Part shown: positions 28,839 to 37,343 of the stretch, piece after piece
Position numbering within the stretch: position 1 is the stretch's first letter
Layout: every line of letters starts with the position of its first letter
DNA from: Bacteroidetes bacterium UBA1947
Lineage (GTDB): Bacteria; Bacteroidota; Bacteroidia; Chitinophagales; Chitinophagaceae
Assembly: GCA_002336915.1 (NCBI GenBank)
Contig: DDET01000026.1
Span: forward strand, 46,008-110,007
Direction: 5' to 3'
DNA: 64,000 nucleotides
Notes under the pieces: model-generated
What the model saw: the letters and a program-made list of their open reading frames with translations, nothing else
Told to the model about the DNA's origin: nothing
Databases searched by the model: none
Made by a program: the position numbers and the translations under genes

Positions 28839-28846
28839 TAGTTTTG
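28839..28846 (+). promoter_or_regulatory. -7 promoter element TAGTTTTG before the LytTR gene
   Basis: TAGTTTTG matches TAnnTTTG and predicts transcription from about 28853. That leaves a 12-base leader to the ATG at 28865 and excludes the in-frame TTG at 28844 as start. No good TTTG element is present 19-21 bases upstream. Confidence 0.35.
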
Positions 28847-28864
28847 CCCAACAACAAAGTTTAT

Positions 28865-29620
28865 ATGGTTAGGTATAAATGCCTGGTAGCCGATGATAAT
28901 ATGCTGGAGCGTGATGCGCTGGAGATGCACCTTGGTAAGATACAGCAGCTGCAAATAGTAGCCTCTTGTGAGAATGGCCTTGAAGCACAGCGGCTCATTT
29001 CAAATGAAGATATTGATATTGTTTTTTCCGATATTGACATGCCGCAGCTTTCGGGATTGAGTCTACTGAAGACATTAAAAAAAGCACCTGTATTTGTATT
29101 TGTTACCGCCCACCCGGAGTATGCAGTTGAGAGCTTTAATGTGGATGCGATAGATTTTATTGTGAAACCAGTGACCTTTGAGCGTGTGTTGAAGGCTGTC
29201 AATAAAGCCGTCGAATACATGGAGTTAAAGCAATCCTCCTCGGCCAAGCATGTCTCCATACCAATAGAAAAGGAAAATTATTTTTTTATACGCGAGTCCA
29301 ATAACCTGATTAAGCTGAATTTTGAAGAGGTAGCCTATATAGAGAGTATGGGCGACTTTTCGAAGATATATATGCTTAACGACAAAAAGCACGTAACCCT
29401 GGTGAGCCTGAAGAATCTGGAGGCGCAGCTACCACAGGAGCATTTTACCCGGGTACATAAACAGTACATCATCAACCATCATTACATCTCAACAATAAGC
29501 ACCGACGAGATAAAGCTGGCTGATAAATATATGGTGCCGCTCAGCCTTTCTTATAAGCAGGAACTTCTTAACAAAATCGTGAATGATAAAGTGATCAACA
29601 GGCATATTGCTAAAGACTAA
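28865..29620 (+). CDS. LytTR-family response regulator
   Basis: This 251-residue DNA-binding response regulator has a receiver domain (DD at 10-11, phospho-acceptor Asp56 in FSDIDMP, Lys after VK) and a C-terminal LytTR domain with YIESMGDFSKIY and FTRVHKQYIINHHYI. The ATG at 28865 is chosen because a promoter element overlaps the earlier TTG. It converges on the sensor kinase at 29617-31491, and their stop codons overlap, which strongly suggests a cognate pair. It is divergent from the surface fibre gene, so that gene may be a target; this is inference. Confidence 0.9.
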   Translation: MVRYKCLVADDNMLERDALEMHLGKIQQLQIVASCENGLEAQRLISNEDIDIVFSDIDMPQLSGLSLLKTLKKAPVFVFVTAHPEYAVESFNVDAIDFIVKPVTFERVLKAVNKAVEYMELKQSSSAKHVSIPIEKENYFFIRESNNLIKLNFEEVAYIESMGDFSKIYMLNDKKHVTLVSLKNLEAQLPQEHFTRVHKQYIINHHYISTISTDEIKLADKYMVPLSLSYKQELLNKIVNDKVINRHIAKD

Positions 29621-31491
29621 GCGGAGGGCAGGCTTAAAACGAAGCAGCTGCCTTTGCCGGCCTCGCTTCTAACAGTAATATTGCCATTCATAAGCGATGC
29701 GAAATTTTTACAAAGCATTAAGCCAAGTCCTGTTCCCTTTTCGTTAGCTGTGCCGCGGGTGCTATCTATGGCGCTCTGGTTGTTTATATTGAATCGTGCT
29801 ACAGTCTCAGGCGACATTCCTATCCCATTGTCGCAAACGCTGACCAATGTTTTGCTGTTTTCACTGCCTGCCGATATAGTGATCTGGCCACCGTTCCCGG
29901 TGAACTTTATAGCATTGCTTACCAGGTTGCGTAGTATAAGCGCTGTCATATTCATGTCCGCATACACGAGGGTATCAGTGGTGATATTATTGATGATCTT
30001 GACGTTCTTACGCTCTGCATCGGGTTCCAGGAGTCCGGCAGCCTGGCGCGCTGCATGAAATATGCTGAACTTTTCCGGTACCGGCTTATAGCCCTGCATT
30101 TGGGTTTGTGCCCAATTTAGAAGGTTTTCAAGAAGGCCCGCAGTATAGTTCAGGCTGGACTTGAGACTTGCCGAATAGGCTGTTAGTTTTTCCGCCGGGA
30201 GCTTGCCGTTTTCCAATATCTGGGTAAAGGATATCAGCGAGTTTACCGGTGTGCGCATATCGTGACTGATGACACTGAATATACGGTCCTTGACAGCATT
30301 GAGTTTCTCCAGCTCCTGCTTTTGACTGGTCACCAGCTTATTGAGTTTCTTAGTGCGACGCTGGTTGGCATATATTATAAGCCCGATGGCCAATATCAGC
30401 AAGGTTGTGAAAATAAGGAAGAAGGTGATCTTCCTGCTGTAAGATATCTGTTCGCGCTGGGCTTTTATTTGTTTGTCCTTTGCATCTGTATCATACCTGG
30501 TTTGCAATTCCTTTATCTGTCCCGATTTTTCTGCATTGAGCACAGTATCCTTGGCCGCTACCCACTTTGAGAAATAGTCGAGAGCGAGCGGGTATTTTTT
30601 TTGCGCCGTGTAAATTTTTCTCAGGAGATCGTAGCAATCGAGGCTTATGTTTATTTCATGTATCTTATTTTGCAGGCTCAATGCTTTCAGCGCATATGTT
30701 TCGGCTTGTTCCAGGTCGCCCATTTCATAGAACAGGATGGCCATATTGTCGCTGATGATGGCATGCACATATACATTATTGGTCGTGTCGGCCAATGATA
30801 TGGCCTGATTATATGCGTCCAGGGAGGCTTCGTATCTCTTCCCGCTTTTGTAGGCAATGGCCATATTGGTGAGCGATGCTATCCTGCCCATCGTGTCATC
30901 ATTTTGCGTGGCGTTTTCCAGGGCGTTTTTATAAAGCTGCACAGCGGTGTCCAGCTGCCCCTTCTTTTTATAAACTATAGCCAGCTCATTTAATACGCTG
31001 GTCAATTTGTCTGCCAATTTGTTCGTCCTGCATATTGCAAGTGCCTCTTCGATATATTTTCGTTGTTTTTCAATGTCCTCAGTAAGATCATAGATCACCG
31101 ATATGGCCAGGCATGTGTTGATCTCGTCGCGATACAGTTGCAGGCTTTTTTGAAGGTCCAAAGCTTGCAGCAAGTACTTTAATGCCTTAGGATAGTCTGT
31201 GAGCACTTTATAAGCGCTGCCTAATGCTTTATATCCAAGAGATAAGCCCTTCCTGTAGTGTATTTTCCCGGACTCGTCGATGATGTGGTCCGCTATTGTG
31301 ATGGCATCCCTTGGGTATTGGTCTTCCATGCCACTTACATACTTAGCCAATGAGTCGATGCGCAATGTGTCATTCCGTATGGCTTCGATCAGGTCAAATT
31401 GTTTCAGCACTGCCGGGGAGGAAATGTCCTGTCCCATCACGTAAGAGACCGGCAATAAAAAAACAACAGCTAAAAATAGCAGTATTCGCAT
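29617..31491 (-). CDS. TPR-domain sensor histidine kinase
   Basis: From the ATG at 31491 the protein has 624 residues with a signal peptide (MRILLFLAVVFLLPVSYVMG). Periplasmic tetratricopeptide repeats fill about residues 60-330, followed by one membrane segment at about 354-374, a coiled coil, HisKA with His410 in ISHDMRTPVNS, and HATPase with DNGIGMS and GTGLGLMLCKN. An open frame continues upstream to 31743 but only overlaps the T9SS gene and lacks a signal peptide. It probably phosphorylates the convergent LytTR regulator. Such TPR kinases are common in Bacteroidota. Confidence 0.88.
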   Translation of the reverse strand: MRILLFLAVVFLLPVSYVMGQDISSPAVLKQFDLIEAIRNDTLRIDSLAKYVSGMEDQYPRDAITIADHIIDESGKIHYRKGLSLGYKALGSAYKVLTDYPKALKYLLQALDLQKSLQLYRDEINTCLAISVIYDLTEDIEKQRKYIEEALAICRTNKLADKLTSVLNELAIVYKKKGQLDTAVQLYKNALENATQNDDTMGRIASLTNMAIAYKSGKRYEASLDAYNQAISLADTTNNVYVHAIISDNMAILFYEMGDLEQAETYALKALSLQNKIHEINISLDCYDLLRKIYTAQKKYPLALDYFSKWVAAKDTVLNAEKSGQIKELQTRYDTDAKDKQIKAQREQISYSRKITFFLIFTTLLILAIGLIIYANQRRTKKLNKLVTSQKQELEKLNAVKDRIFSVISHDMRTPVNSLISFTQILENGKLPAEKLTAYSASLKSSLNYTAGLLENLLNWAQTQMQGYKPVPEKFSIFHAARQAAGLLEPDAERKNVKIINNITTDTLVYADMNMTALILRNLVSNAIKFTGNGGQITISAGSENSKTLVSVCDNGIGMSPETVARFNINNQSAIDSTRGTANEKGTGLGLMLCKNFASLMNGNITVRSEAGKGSCFVLSLPSA

Positions 31492-31570
31492 GGTGAGTGT
31501 AGTCCTATTGCCTGCAAGATAATTATCTTCCTGCTTTTTCAAGTCCCGAAGTGTTAGCAGGTACTTATTC

Positions 31571-33313
31571 TTACCAGACCAAGGTGACATTACCCTTCTT
31601 CTTTTCGGACTTGCCAAGGCATTTGGTATAGACCAGGTAGAAGTATACATCTGCATTGCAGGGGCGGCCCTTGTAGGTGCCATCCCATCCTTTGGTTGGG
31701 TCGGAGCTTTTGTACACCCTGTTGCCCCAGCGATCGTAGACACTCATATCGAAGCTGAGGGGTTGGCTGGACGTTATGACGCGGAAGCGATCGTTCCTGC
31801 CGTCGTTATTGGGACTGAATGCGGAGGGGTAGGAGAAGTGGCAGCAGGGCAGTGCATCAGGATCGGAGACTGTGAAGTTGAATGGTGTGATACAGGAATT
31901 ATCGGCTGAAACAAAGGTTCCGGTGAGATCGCCCACAGGTAGCATGACAGAAACTGTATCGGTAGGGCAGATCAATTTCCAGATGGTATCTGTTTGCTGC
32001 GTTATTAGCAGGTTAGCCGGTGTTTTGCCAGTAAATATAATTTCGACAGGAATAGCATCATTGCAACCGGAGCCTTGCTGTGTGACAGAAATAAGTTTAT
32101 ATGGCGCTGTTATGTTAATGGTATATGCTATCGTTTGGCTGGTAGATATCGGGCAGGCGTTATTTTGGTAGATGACGTAAAAGATATAGGTACCGATGGG
32201 GTAGGATGCAGTGTTCCAACTAAAGTGGAGGCGGGGAGTAGCTGTGCCGTTGTTACTGATAGCAATGTTAGCACCCGAGGGCAAGGATGTGTAAGTAACC
32301 GAGATATTATTGTGCGCCGTATCGCCGGGATAGATATCGAAGCCAAGATCAGCCTGGCAAGTGGATATTATGTTATTACCGCTAAGTGCGCCGCCAGAGA
32401 TGTTGATGGGTTTCGTGTTCTGGATGTTATTGAAAGAACCGAGATTGTCCAGCACAATGAAGGTCATTTCGCGCATGCTGCTGCCTACCATTATACCGTT
32501 CTTATATTCCGTTACCTCGTTCACTATCAGTGCGTCCTGTACTGCATCGGGGAGGAAGCTCATCTGTCCGCTATACAGGTTGAAGCTGAACTGGCCTGCG
32601 GCAGTAGACACAGGTGCGGTGGGCGTAGCCGGAGCTATATAAGTTACCGGGTTACCATTTATATCAACAGCAGGAATGAGGCTGAAAGAAAGTGAATCAC
32701 CATCCGGATCTACGGCACCCTGGTTATACTCCTGCGACAGGTTTACAGCGTAGTATGGGGTGGGGATGGTATTGTATTGCGGTGATGAATTATCGCCACC
32801 GGTGTTGTTGAGCCGCGCCTCGAGTGTTACAAGATTATTTGCAGATGGTGCACTTATGTTGGTGATATTACTACTGCGGCCCGCGCTTGTGCCCAGGAGA
32901 TTGCCATCGAAGATAAAACGCCAATTAGGGTCGGCGATGCTAATGGTGACATCGGCAGTGTAGACGAATTTTCTTACTCCCGGTAAAGTGCCACCGCTAC
33001 ATTCTGTATTGCCGAGTTGCGAGGGACACACGGGCGAAACTTCTATGCCGGTATTGTTCTCGGGCAACATGCGCAGGGTATCCACAAATGTGCTGCTGCG
33101 ATAAATACCGATGCGGGGCTGGGCAGTGTAGAGACTATTGAAAGTACTAGCCGGCGCGCCGCAGTCGCCATAGAGGGTGAGTGTGAGTGTGTAGGTATTG
33201 CCCGATGAGTGGGTATACAACAACTCGCCGCCAAATATATGTGTGGCGAACGCCTGTGCCTGCGAGAGCAGCACCGTAATAATAGAAAGGGGTATGTATA
33301 AATATTTTTTCAT
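31571..33313 (-). CDS. T9SS cargo protein with gliding-motility-type C-terminal domain
   Basis: This 580-residue secreted protein has an N-terminal signal (about residues 1-23) and a long Ser/Thr/Asn-rich beta-type region with several cysteines. The C-terminus is a type B sorting domain: SAFSPNNDGRNDRF, MSVYDRWGNRVYKS, GWDGTYKGRPCNADVYFY. No enzymatic motif is visible. It lies 79 bp upstream of the TPR kinase on the same strand. Its size and make-up suggest a surface or adhesion protein. Confidence 0.85.
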   Translation of the reverse strand: MKKYLYIPLSIITVLLSQAQAFATHIFGGELLYTHSSGNTYTLTLTLYGDCGAPASTFNSLYTAQPRIGIYRSSTFVDTLRMLPENNTGIEVSPVCPSQLGNTECSGGTLPGVRKFVYTADVTISIADPNWRFIFDGNLLGTSAGRSSNITNISAPSANNLVTLEARLNNTGGDNSSPQYNTIPTPYYAVNLSQEYNQGAVDPDGDSLSFSLIPAVDINGNPVTYIAPATPTAPVSTAAGQFSFNLYSGQMSFLPDAVQDALIVNEVTEYKNGIMVGSSMREMTFIVLDNLGSFNNIQNTKPINISGGALSGNNIISTCQADLGFDIYPGDTAHNNISVTYTSLPSGANIAISNNGTATPRLHFSWNTASYPIGTYIFYVIYQNNACPISTSQTIAYTINITAPYKLISVTQQGSGCNDAIPVEIIFTGKTPANLLITQQTDTIWKLICPTDTVSVMLPVGDLTGTFVSADNSCITPFNFTVSDPDALPCCHFSYPSAFSPNNDGRNDRFRVITSSQPLSFDMSVYDRWGNRVYKSSDPTKGWDGTYKGRPCNADVYFYLVYTKCLGKSEKKKGNVTLVW

Positions 33314-33660
33314 TTACATAGCGTGGGACAAAAGTATAAAGTATTTCTGCAGGGTTTATTTGGCCGATGGTCTTGTCGGGGGAATACGGAATGGTTTATA
33401 GGGGTTTATTGTTATTTCTTTTATCGCCGGGGAGTTATTTCCTGTTTCCGGGGCGTGATAATTATTTCCTGTTTTTGAGGAGCATTTCGGCTGAAAGCAT
33501 TGCTGGCATTGCCATATGCATCTAAATAATTATTTCTCGTTATTTCCCTTTTTTGCCCAATGATTTCCTGTTTGGCTGTTTTAAGTGATGAATTTGAGGT
33601 TGGAGGGGTGGGGTGTTAATGGTTAGTTATTGCCGATTTGTGCACCTGTAATGACCATGG

Positions 33661-33680
33661 ATTGACTATGCATAGTCAAT
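33661..33680. repeat. perfect 20-bp palindrome
   Basis: ATTGACTATG is followed immediately by its reverse complement CATAGTCAAT, giving a dyad without a spacer. It could be an operator for a dimeric regulator or a cruciform/hairpin element. It lies about 350 bp upstream of the start of the 580-residue gene on one side and about 265 bp from the start of the 500-residue gene on the other. Confidence 0.5.
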
Positions 33681-33900
33681 TGTCTGAACCGGGATCAAAG
33701 GATTTGCCGGGATTAGATATCCTCTAGATTTTTTACCCTTCTCTGCAAGATACGATTTGGGGTGAGGGGGTTCCAAATAAAGATATCCACATTTTATGTG
33801 GCCTATCCGTCCATTTTTTCCAGCCTTCAGGAGGTGGACAGGGTTTGCGCCCAGCCGAGAAAACAATTGACAAATGCCGTCAATCTTTATAAATATTGAC

Positions 33901-33908
33901 TATATTTG
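33901..33908 (+). promoter_or_regulatory. -7 promoter element TATATTTG
   Basis: TATATTTG matches TAnnTTTG. It predicts a start near 33915 and a leader of about 31 bases for the gene at 33946. There is no TTTG at the right distance upstream, so the promoter may be activator-dependent or the match fortuitous. Confidence 0.3.
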
Positions 33909-33945
33909 ATTTGACATAAATATCCTGTACCTAACAGCTTCCTGT

Positions 33946-35448
33946 ATGAAAAAGATGCGTTCCATTTCGCTGTTCTTTGCTTCCCTGGTTATATTATTCG
34001 GCAATACTGCCTTTGGCAATGCTTACTACGTGGTAAATAACAACCCCTGGAGCATGAGCGACGACATTACGGCTATGAACTATGTATTTGGTGCTAACTG
34101 GACACAGGCAAATTATTCGACTCCCGCAGCAACAATATTCTCACCAGGCGTAGATTTTGTAATGCTGCAGGGCAGTGATATGAACGGGAATGCGCTGGCT
34201 GACTTTCTTAATGCCAACGGACCGGTAATATACAACTGGATAAACGCAGGTGGCCACTTGTTTGTAAATGCGGCCAGCAACGATACCGTGCAAACTATGT
34301 CATTGCATTTTGAAGACTATGATGCAACGATAACCAATCACATATATTCCAGCGCTGCACACTCGCTGGACCCCTCGCACCCGATATTTAACGGGCCATA
34401 TGTGCCCGTGATGCTGAACTATACCGGAAACTACTGTTCGCATGGCACGGTATCGGGACCGGGGCTTACGAACCTGATGTACGGCAACAACGTTAATGAG
34501 ATTTTGCTTGCGTACAGAACAGTGGGCTGCGGCACACTAATGATAGGCGCCATTACATTTCCCTACTTTTGGTCACCTACCACGCAAGCAAGGAATCTTT
34601 ACTACAATATATTTATGTACGGCAGTGCACTGGTACCCTGTGCTGCGCCTACGGGCCTGCTTGCCGGTGGCATTACCAATTATACAGCCAACTTATCATG
34701 GTCCGGGTCGGGACTAGGCTCACTATATGTGCTGGACCAAAGCCCTGCTGCCCCTGTGGTGCAGGATACATTTACTTATAATTTCGTTTACATGGCCAGC
34801 AACCTGCAGGCTAATACGACTTACTATTTCCACGTGCGCTCAATATGTTGCACAGATACTTCGGACTGGGTGACCCTGCCGTTCACTACTGTGCCGCTGC
34901 CGCCCTGTAAGGTTCCGAATCCCTTCTATTACAGTATGGACACAATAACGGCCCCTTTCGCAGGAACAATAGCATGGGACAATGATGCCCCGCTATATGC
35001 ATGGGTACTGGATAATGCGGCCGCAGTGCCGCAGACGCCGGCAACTATTACGGCCGATACTTTTGCGGTACTAAGCAGCCTGGCGCCGCATACACATTAT
35101 TATTTCCATGTGCGCCGTATATGCCAGCCCGGTGACAGCTCGGCCTGGGTGGTACGCGATTTCACAACACCGTGGCCGCTTGGCATAGCTGATGTCAATT
35201 TGCCCGGCCATGTAACTGTAGACTGCGGTCCCAACCCGGCCAAAGACCATGTAGCGGTAAATATACAGGGCATTATGATGCCCGGGGCCAGCCTGGTGCT
35301 TACGGATATGAGTGGTAAGCTTATAAGCAATGTTGAGATGAGCGGTAAGCACACAAACATTGACATCAGTAAACTGGCACCTGCCGTGTACTTATTAAAG
35401 TACAAAGACAGCGGCAACAGTATGGTGATGAAAATAGTTAAGGAGTAG
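33946..35448 (+). CDS. secreted protein with fibronectin-III-like repeats and type-A T9SS sorting domain
   Basis: This 500-residue protein has a signal peptide cleaved near residue 25 (FGNAYYV). The N-terminal region (about 25-230) is not recognised. Two fibronectin-III-like stretches follow, each closing with the pattern YYFHVRxIC (about residues 300 and 390). The last 75 residues form a type A T9SS sorting domain (VDCGPNPAKDHV, MSGKLISNVEM, PAVYLLKY, MKIVKE). It is probably exported by the type IX system and held at the cell surface. No enzyme function can be assigned. Confidence 0.82.
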   Translation: MKKMRSISLFFASLVILFGNTAFGNAYYVVNNNPWSMSDDITAMNYVFGANWTQANYSTPAATIFSPGVDFVMLQGSDMNGNALADFLNANGPVIYNWINAGGHLFVNAASNDTVQTMSLHFEDYDATITNHIYSSAAHSLDPSHPIFNGPYVPVMLNYTGNYCSHGTVSGPGLTNLMYGNNVNEILLAYRTVGCGTLMIGAITFPYFWSPTTQARNLYYNIFMYGSALVPCAAPTGLLAGGITNYTANLSWSGSGLGSLYVLDQSPAAPVVQDTFTYNFVYMASNLQANTTYYFHVRSICCTDTSDWVTLPFTTVPLPPCKVPNPFYYSMDTITAPFAGTIAWDNDAPLYAWVLDNAAAVPQTPATITADTFAVLSSLAPHTHYYFHVRRICQPGDSSAWVVRDFTTPWPLGIADVNLPGHVTVDCGPNPAKDHVAVNIQGIMMPGASLVLTDMSGKLISNVEMSGKHTNIDISKLAPAVYLLKYKDSGNSMVMKIVKE

Positions 35449-35560
35449 TGAGCCGCTATTTGTGGAAATAAACCGCTTTTGACCTTCCAATATATTGTAC
35501 GGAGTTTTGCATGTCGTAAAATTATGCTTTTAAAATAAGCTTATAAACCATTGATCGCGC

Positions 35561-37111
35561 GTGGAGCTGTGGGAATACATTGATATATTAAGAAAGCCTA
35601 CGAGATCCTGGTTTCATCCGCGAAATATTTTGGATGAGAAGCTGAATGCCCTGGATATCATAAGCCGTGAGGGTTATTCAAGCCTTATCTGTTACTTAAC
35701 ACCATTCCTGAAAGATGAGGATAGCCAAATACAATTTGCTACCTGCGATGCAATTATTTCCTTATTGAAAAAAACAGGCAGTAAGAACGGATATTACGAA
35801 ACTTCAAAAGATTGCATTATCAGCAAGGGAGATATCGACCTTTATGAAAGAACCTTTGCTGTAAGCCAGTTTGTGGAGTTGCTAACACTGTGTTCAATGA
35901 ACGGAAATGGACATGTGCGCGAAAAAGCCGTTAAAAAACTTTCCCGAGCAGGTGACGCAAGAGCTATCCAATTCCTCGTATACCGTTTGGCAGACTGGGT
36001 GCCGGTGGTTAGGGACGCGGCAAAGCAAGGGCTGGAAAATTATAAGTCTGAGAGCTTTGTTGATGCATGGATAGAGCAACTACCTGCGTTTGAATGGCTG
36101 CAAAAGGTTGAGCGAACAAACCTGGGTGAACTATACGAGGATGTTATTGCATTCCTGGTAAAAGCCAACCGGCAATATGTTCTGGAACATTTTAAGCGAT
36201 ATCCTGATAAGCTTAGGATATTGCTTGCCCGTCATATTTCAAATTCTATAGAAGGTGACAGAAGAGAAATAGAAGTGCTTGTGACGGACAGGCATTGCCT
36301 CGTAAGAATGTGGAGCCTAAAGCATTTTTCGCAACTGAGCGCGGTGGAAATTGACAAACTGTTAGGCGACAAATCGTCGAGGGTAAGGCTCCAGGCACTG
36401 CGCTTACTGTATGAGCGGGATAGCCGGAAGGATATTCTGTTTGAATTTATTGCCGACAATTCCGCAACAATCAGGCAATTTGCGCGGTTTAGCCTTAAAG
36501 ACATGGTGCCCGATTTTGAAGCAAGTTATTCACGCAAGCTACTTGAGGGCAGGCAAGTGAAGGGTTCGCTGGCCGGTTTGGCAGAACTGAATGCCCGCAG
36601 GTATGCTCCCATCGCCAGAGTCTTTTTAGACGATGATAAAGTTGATATAAAAAAGGCTGCCTTCTTAGCCTTGCAAAAATTGAATGAACAGTGTGCATAC
36701 GAATTTGCATTAGCGCATTTGGGAACCGAAATAGCCGGCATCAGCAATGTTGTGATCGACTTTTTGGCAACAAGGGCTAAGGATGATGTTCTGGATAAGG
36801 CAAGATATTACTTTCAAAACGGTTCTTATGAAATTAAGAAATCGATGCTCAAGCTTTTTAGCCGGGTAGGAGGCTGGGCCGCCATTGCTGATATTATCAT
36901 AGGAACTATCGATAACAACGAAGAGCTCCGGCTATTAAGCCATAATTATTTGGCTAAGTGGAGGACCACTGCTGTGCGGCTTTTTACCAGTCCCAGCCCC
37001 AAGGAGCGTCTAAGGGCTGAACAGGTATTCAGACTTGCTTACGAGGTACATGAAGACAATAAATATTTCACAAAAAACCCCCTGGAAGAGCTGGACTTTT
37101 ATTTTAGATAA
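35561..37111 (+). CDS. HEAT-repeat protein
   Basis: This 516-residue soluble protein begins at GTG and has no signal peptide. It is a string of helical HEAT-like repeats, recognisable in phrases such as REKAVKKLSRAGDARAIQFL, VVRDAAKQGLENY and SSRVRLQALRLLYERD. Such proteins are generally scaffolds for protein contacts, and no catalytic motif is seen. It stands alone between a T9SS cargo gene and the efflux operon. The function is unknown. Confidence 0.75.
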   Translation: MELWEYIDILRKPTRSWFHPRNILDEKLNALDIISREGYSSLICYLTPFLKDEDSQIQFATCDAIISLLKKTGSKNGYYETSKDCIISKGDIDLYERTFAVSQFVELLTLCSMNGNGHVREKAVKKLSRAGDARAIQFLVYRLADWVPVVRDAAKQGLENYKSESFVDAWIEQLPAFEWLQKVERTNLGELYEDVIAFLVKANRQYVLEHFKRYPDKLRILLARHISNSIEGDRREIEVLVTDRHCLVRMWSLKHFSQLSAVEIDKLLGDKSSRVRLQALRLLYERDSRKDILFEFIADNSATIRQFARFSLKDMVPDFEASYSRKLLEGRQVKGSLAGLAELNARRYAPIARVFLDDDKVDIKKAAFLALQKLNEQCAYEFALAHLGTEIAGISNVVIDFLATRAKDDVLDKARYYFQNGSYEIKKSMLKLFSRVGGWAAIADIIIGTIDNNEELRLLSHNYLAKWRTTAVRLFTSPSPKERLRAEQVFRLAYEVHEDNKYFTKNPLEELDFYFR

Positions 37112-37343
37112 TCCTTCCGTCCGCGTTCCGGGGCGATGAACCCATAAACGTAGTTGCGCTTCTGTGTTTTTTCACTCTGTGCAAGGTGGCACGGAAAGCC
37201 AGCCTTTCTTCGCATTGTTTATCTTTTACTTATTCCCATTTGCTAACTACGGTCATCACAGGGTGTGACCGAAATCATTCATTGCTTGTCTATTCTGCGA
37301 TTTCTTTGCTATATCAATGAGCAAGGAAATGTAATGCGGGACT

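Larger units (their letters stand above)
33314..33945. other. 632-bp non-coding region with palindrome and repeated 11-mer
   Basis: No convincing gene lies here. A weak minus-strand frame at 33666-33866 lacks a context or recognisable product. Visible structure includes a perfect 20-bp palindrome at 33661, three copies of ATTTCCTGTTT at 33437, 33464 and 33563, and a -7 element at 33901 for the downstream gene. The region separates two divergent T9SS cargo genes and probably holds both promoters. Confidence 0.6.

Noticed and set aside
31492..31743. N-terminal extension of the TPR kinase upstream of 31491
   Set aside because: It overlaps the coding end of the T9SS gene, has low-complexity composition, and would bury the signal peptide that starts at 31491.
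33666..33866. A 66-residue minus-strand frame in the long gap
   Set aside because: It has no recognised motif or ribosome-site context and overlaps the palindrome. I regard it as chance, although a relic gene cannot be excluded.
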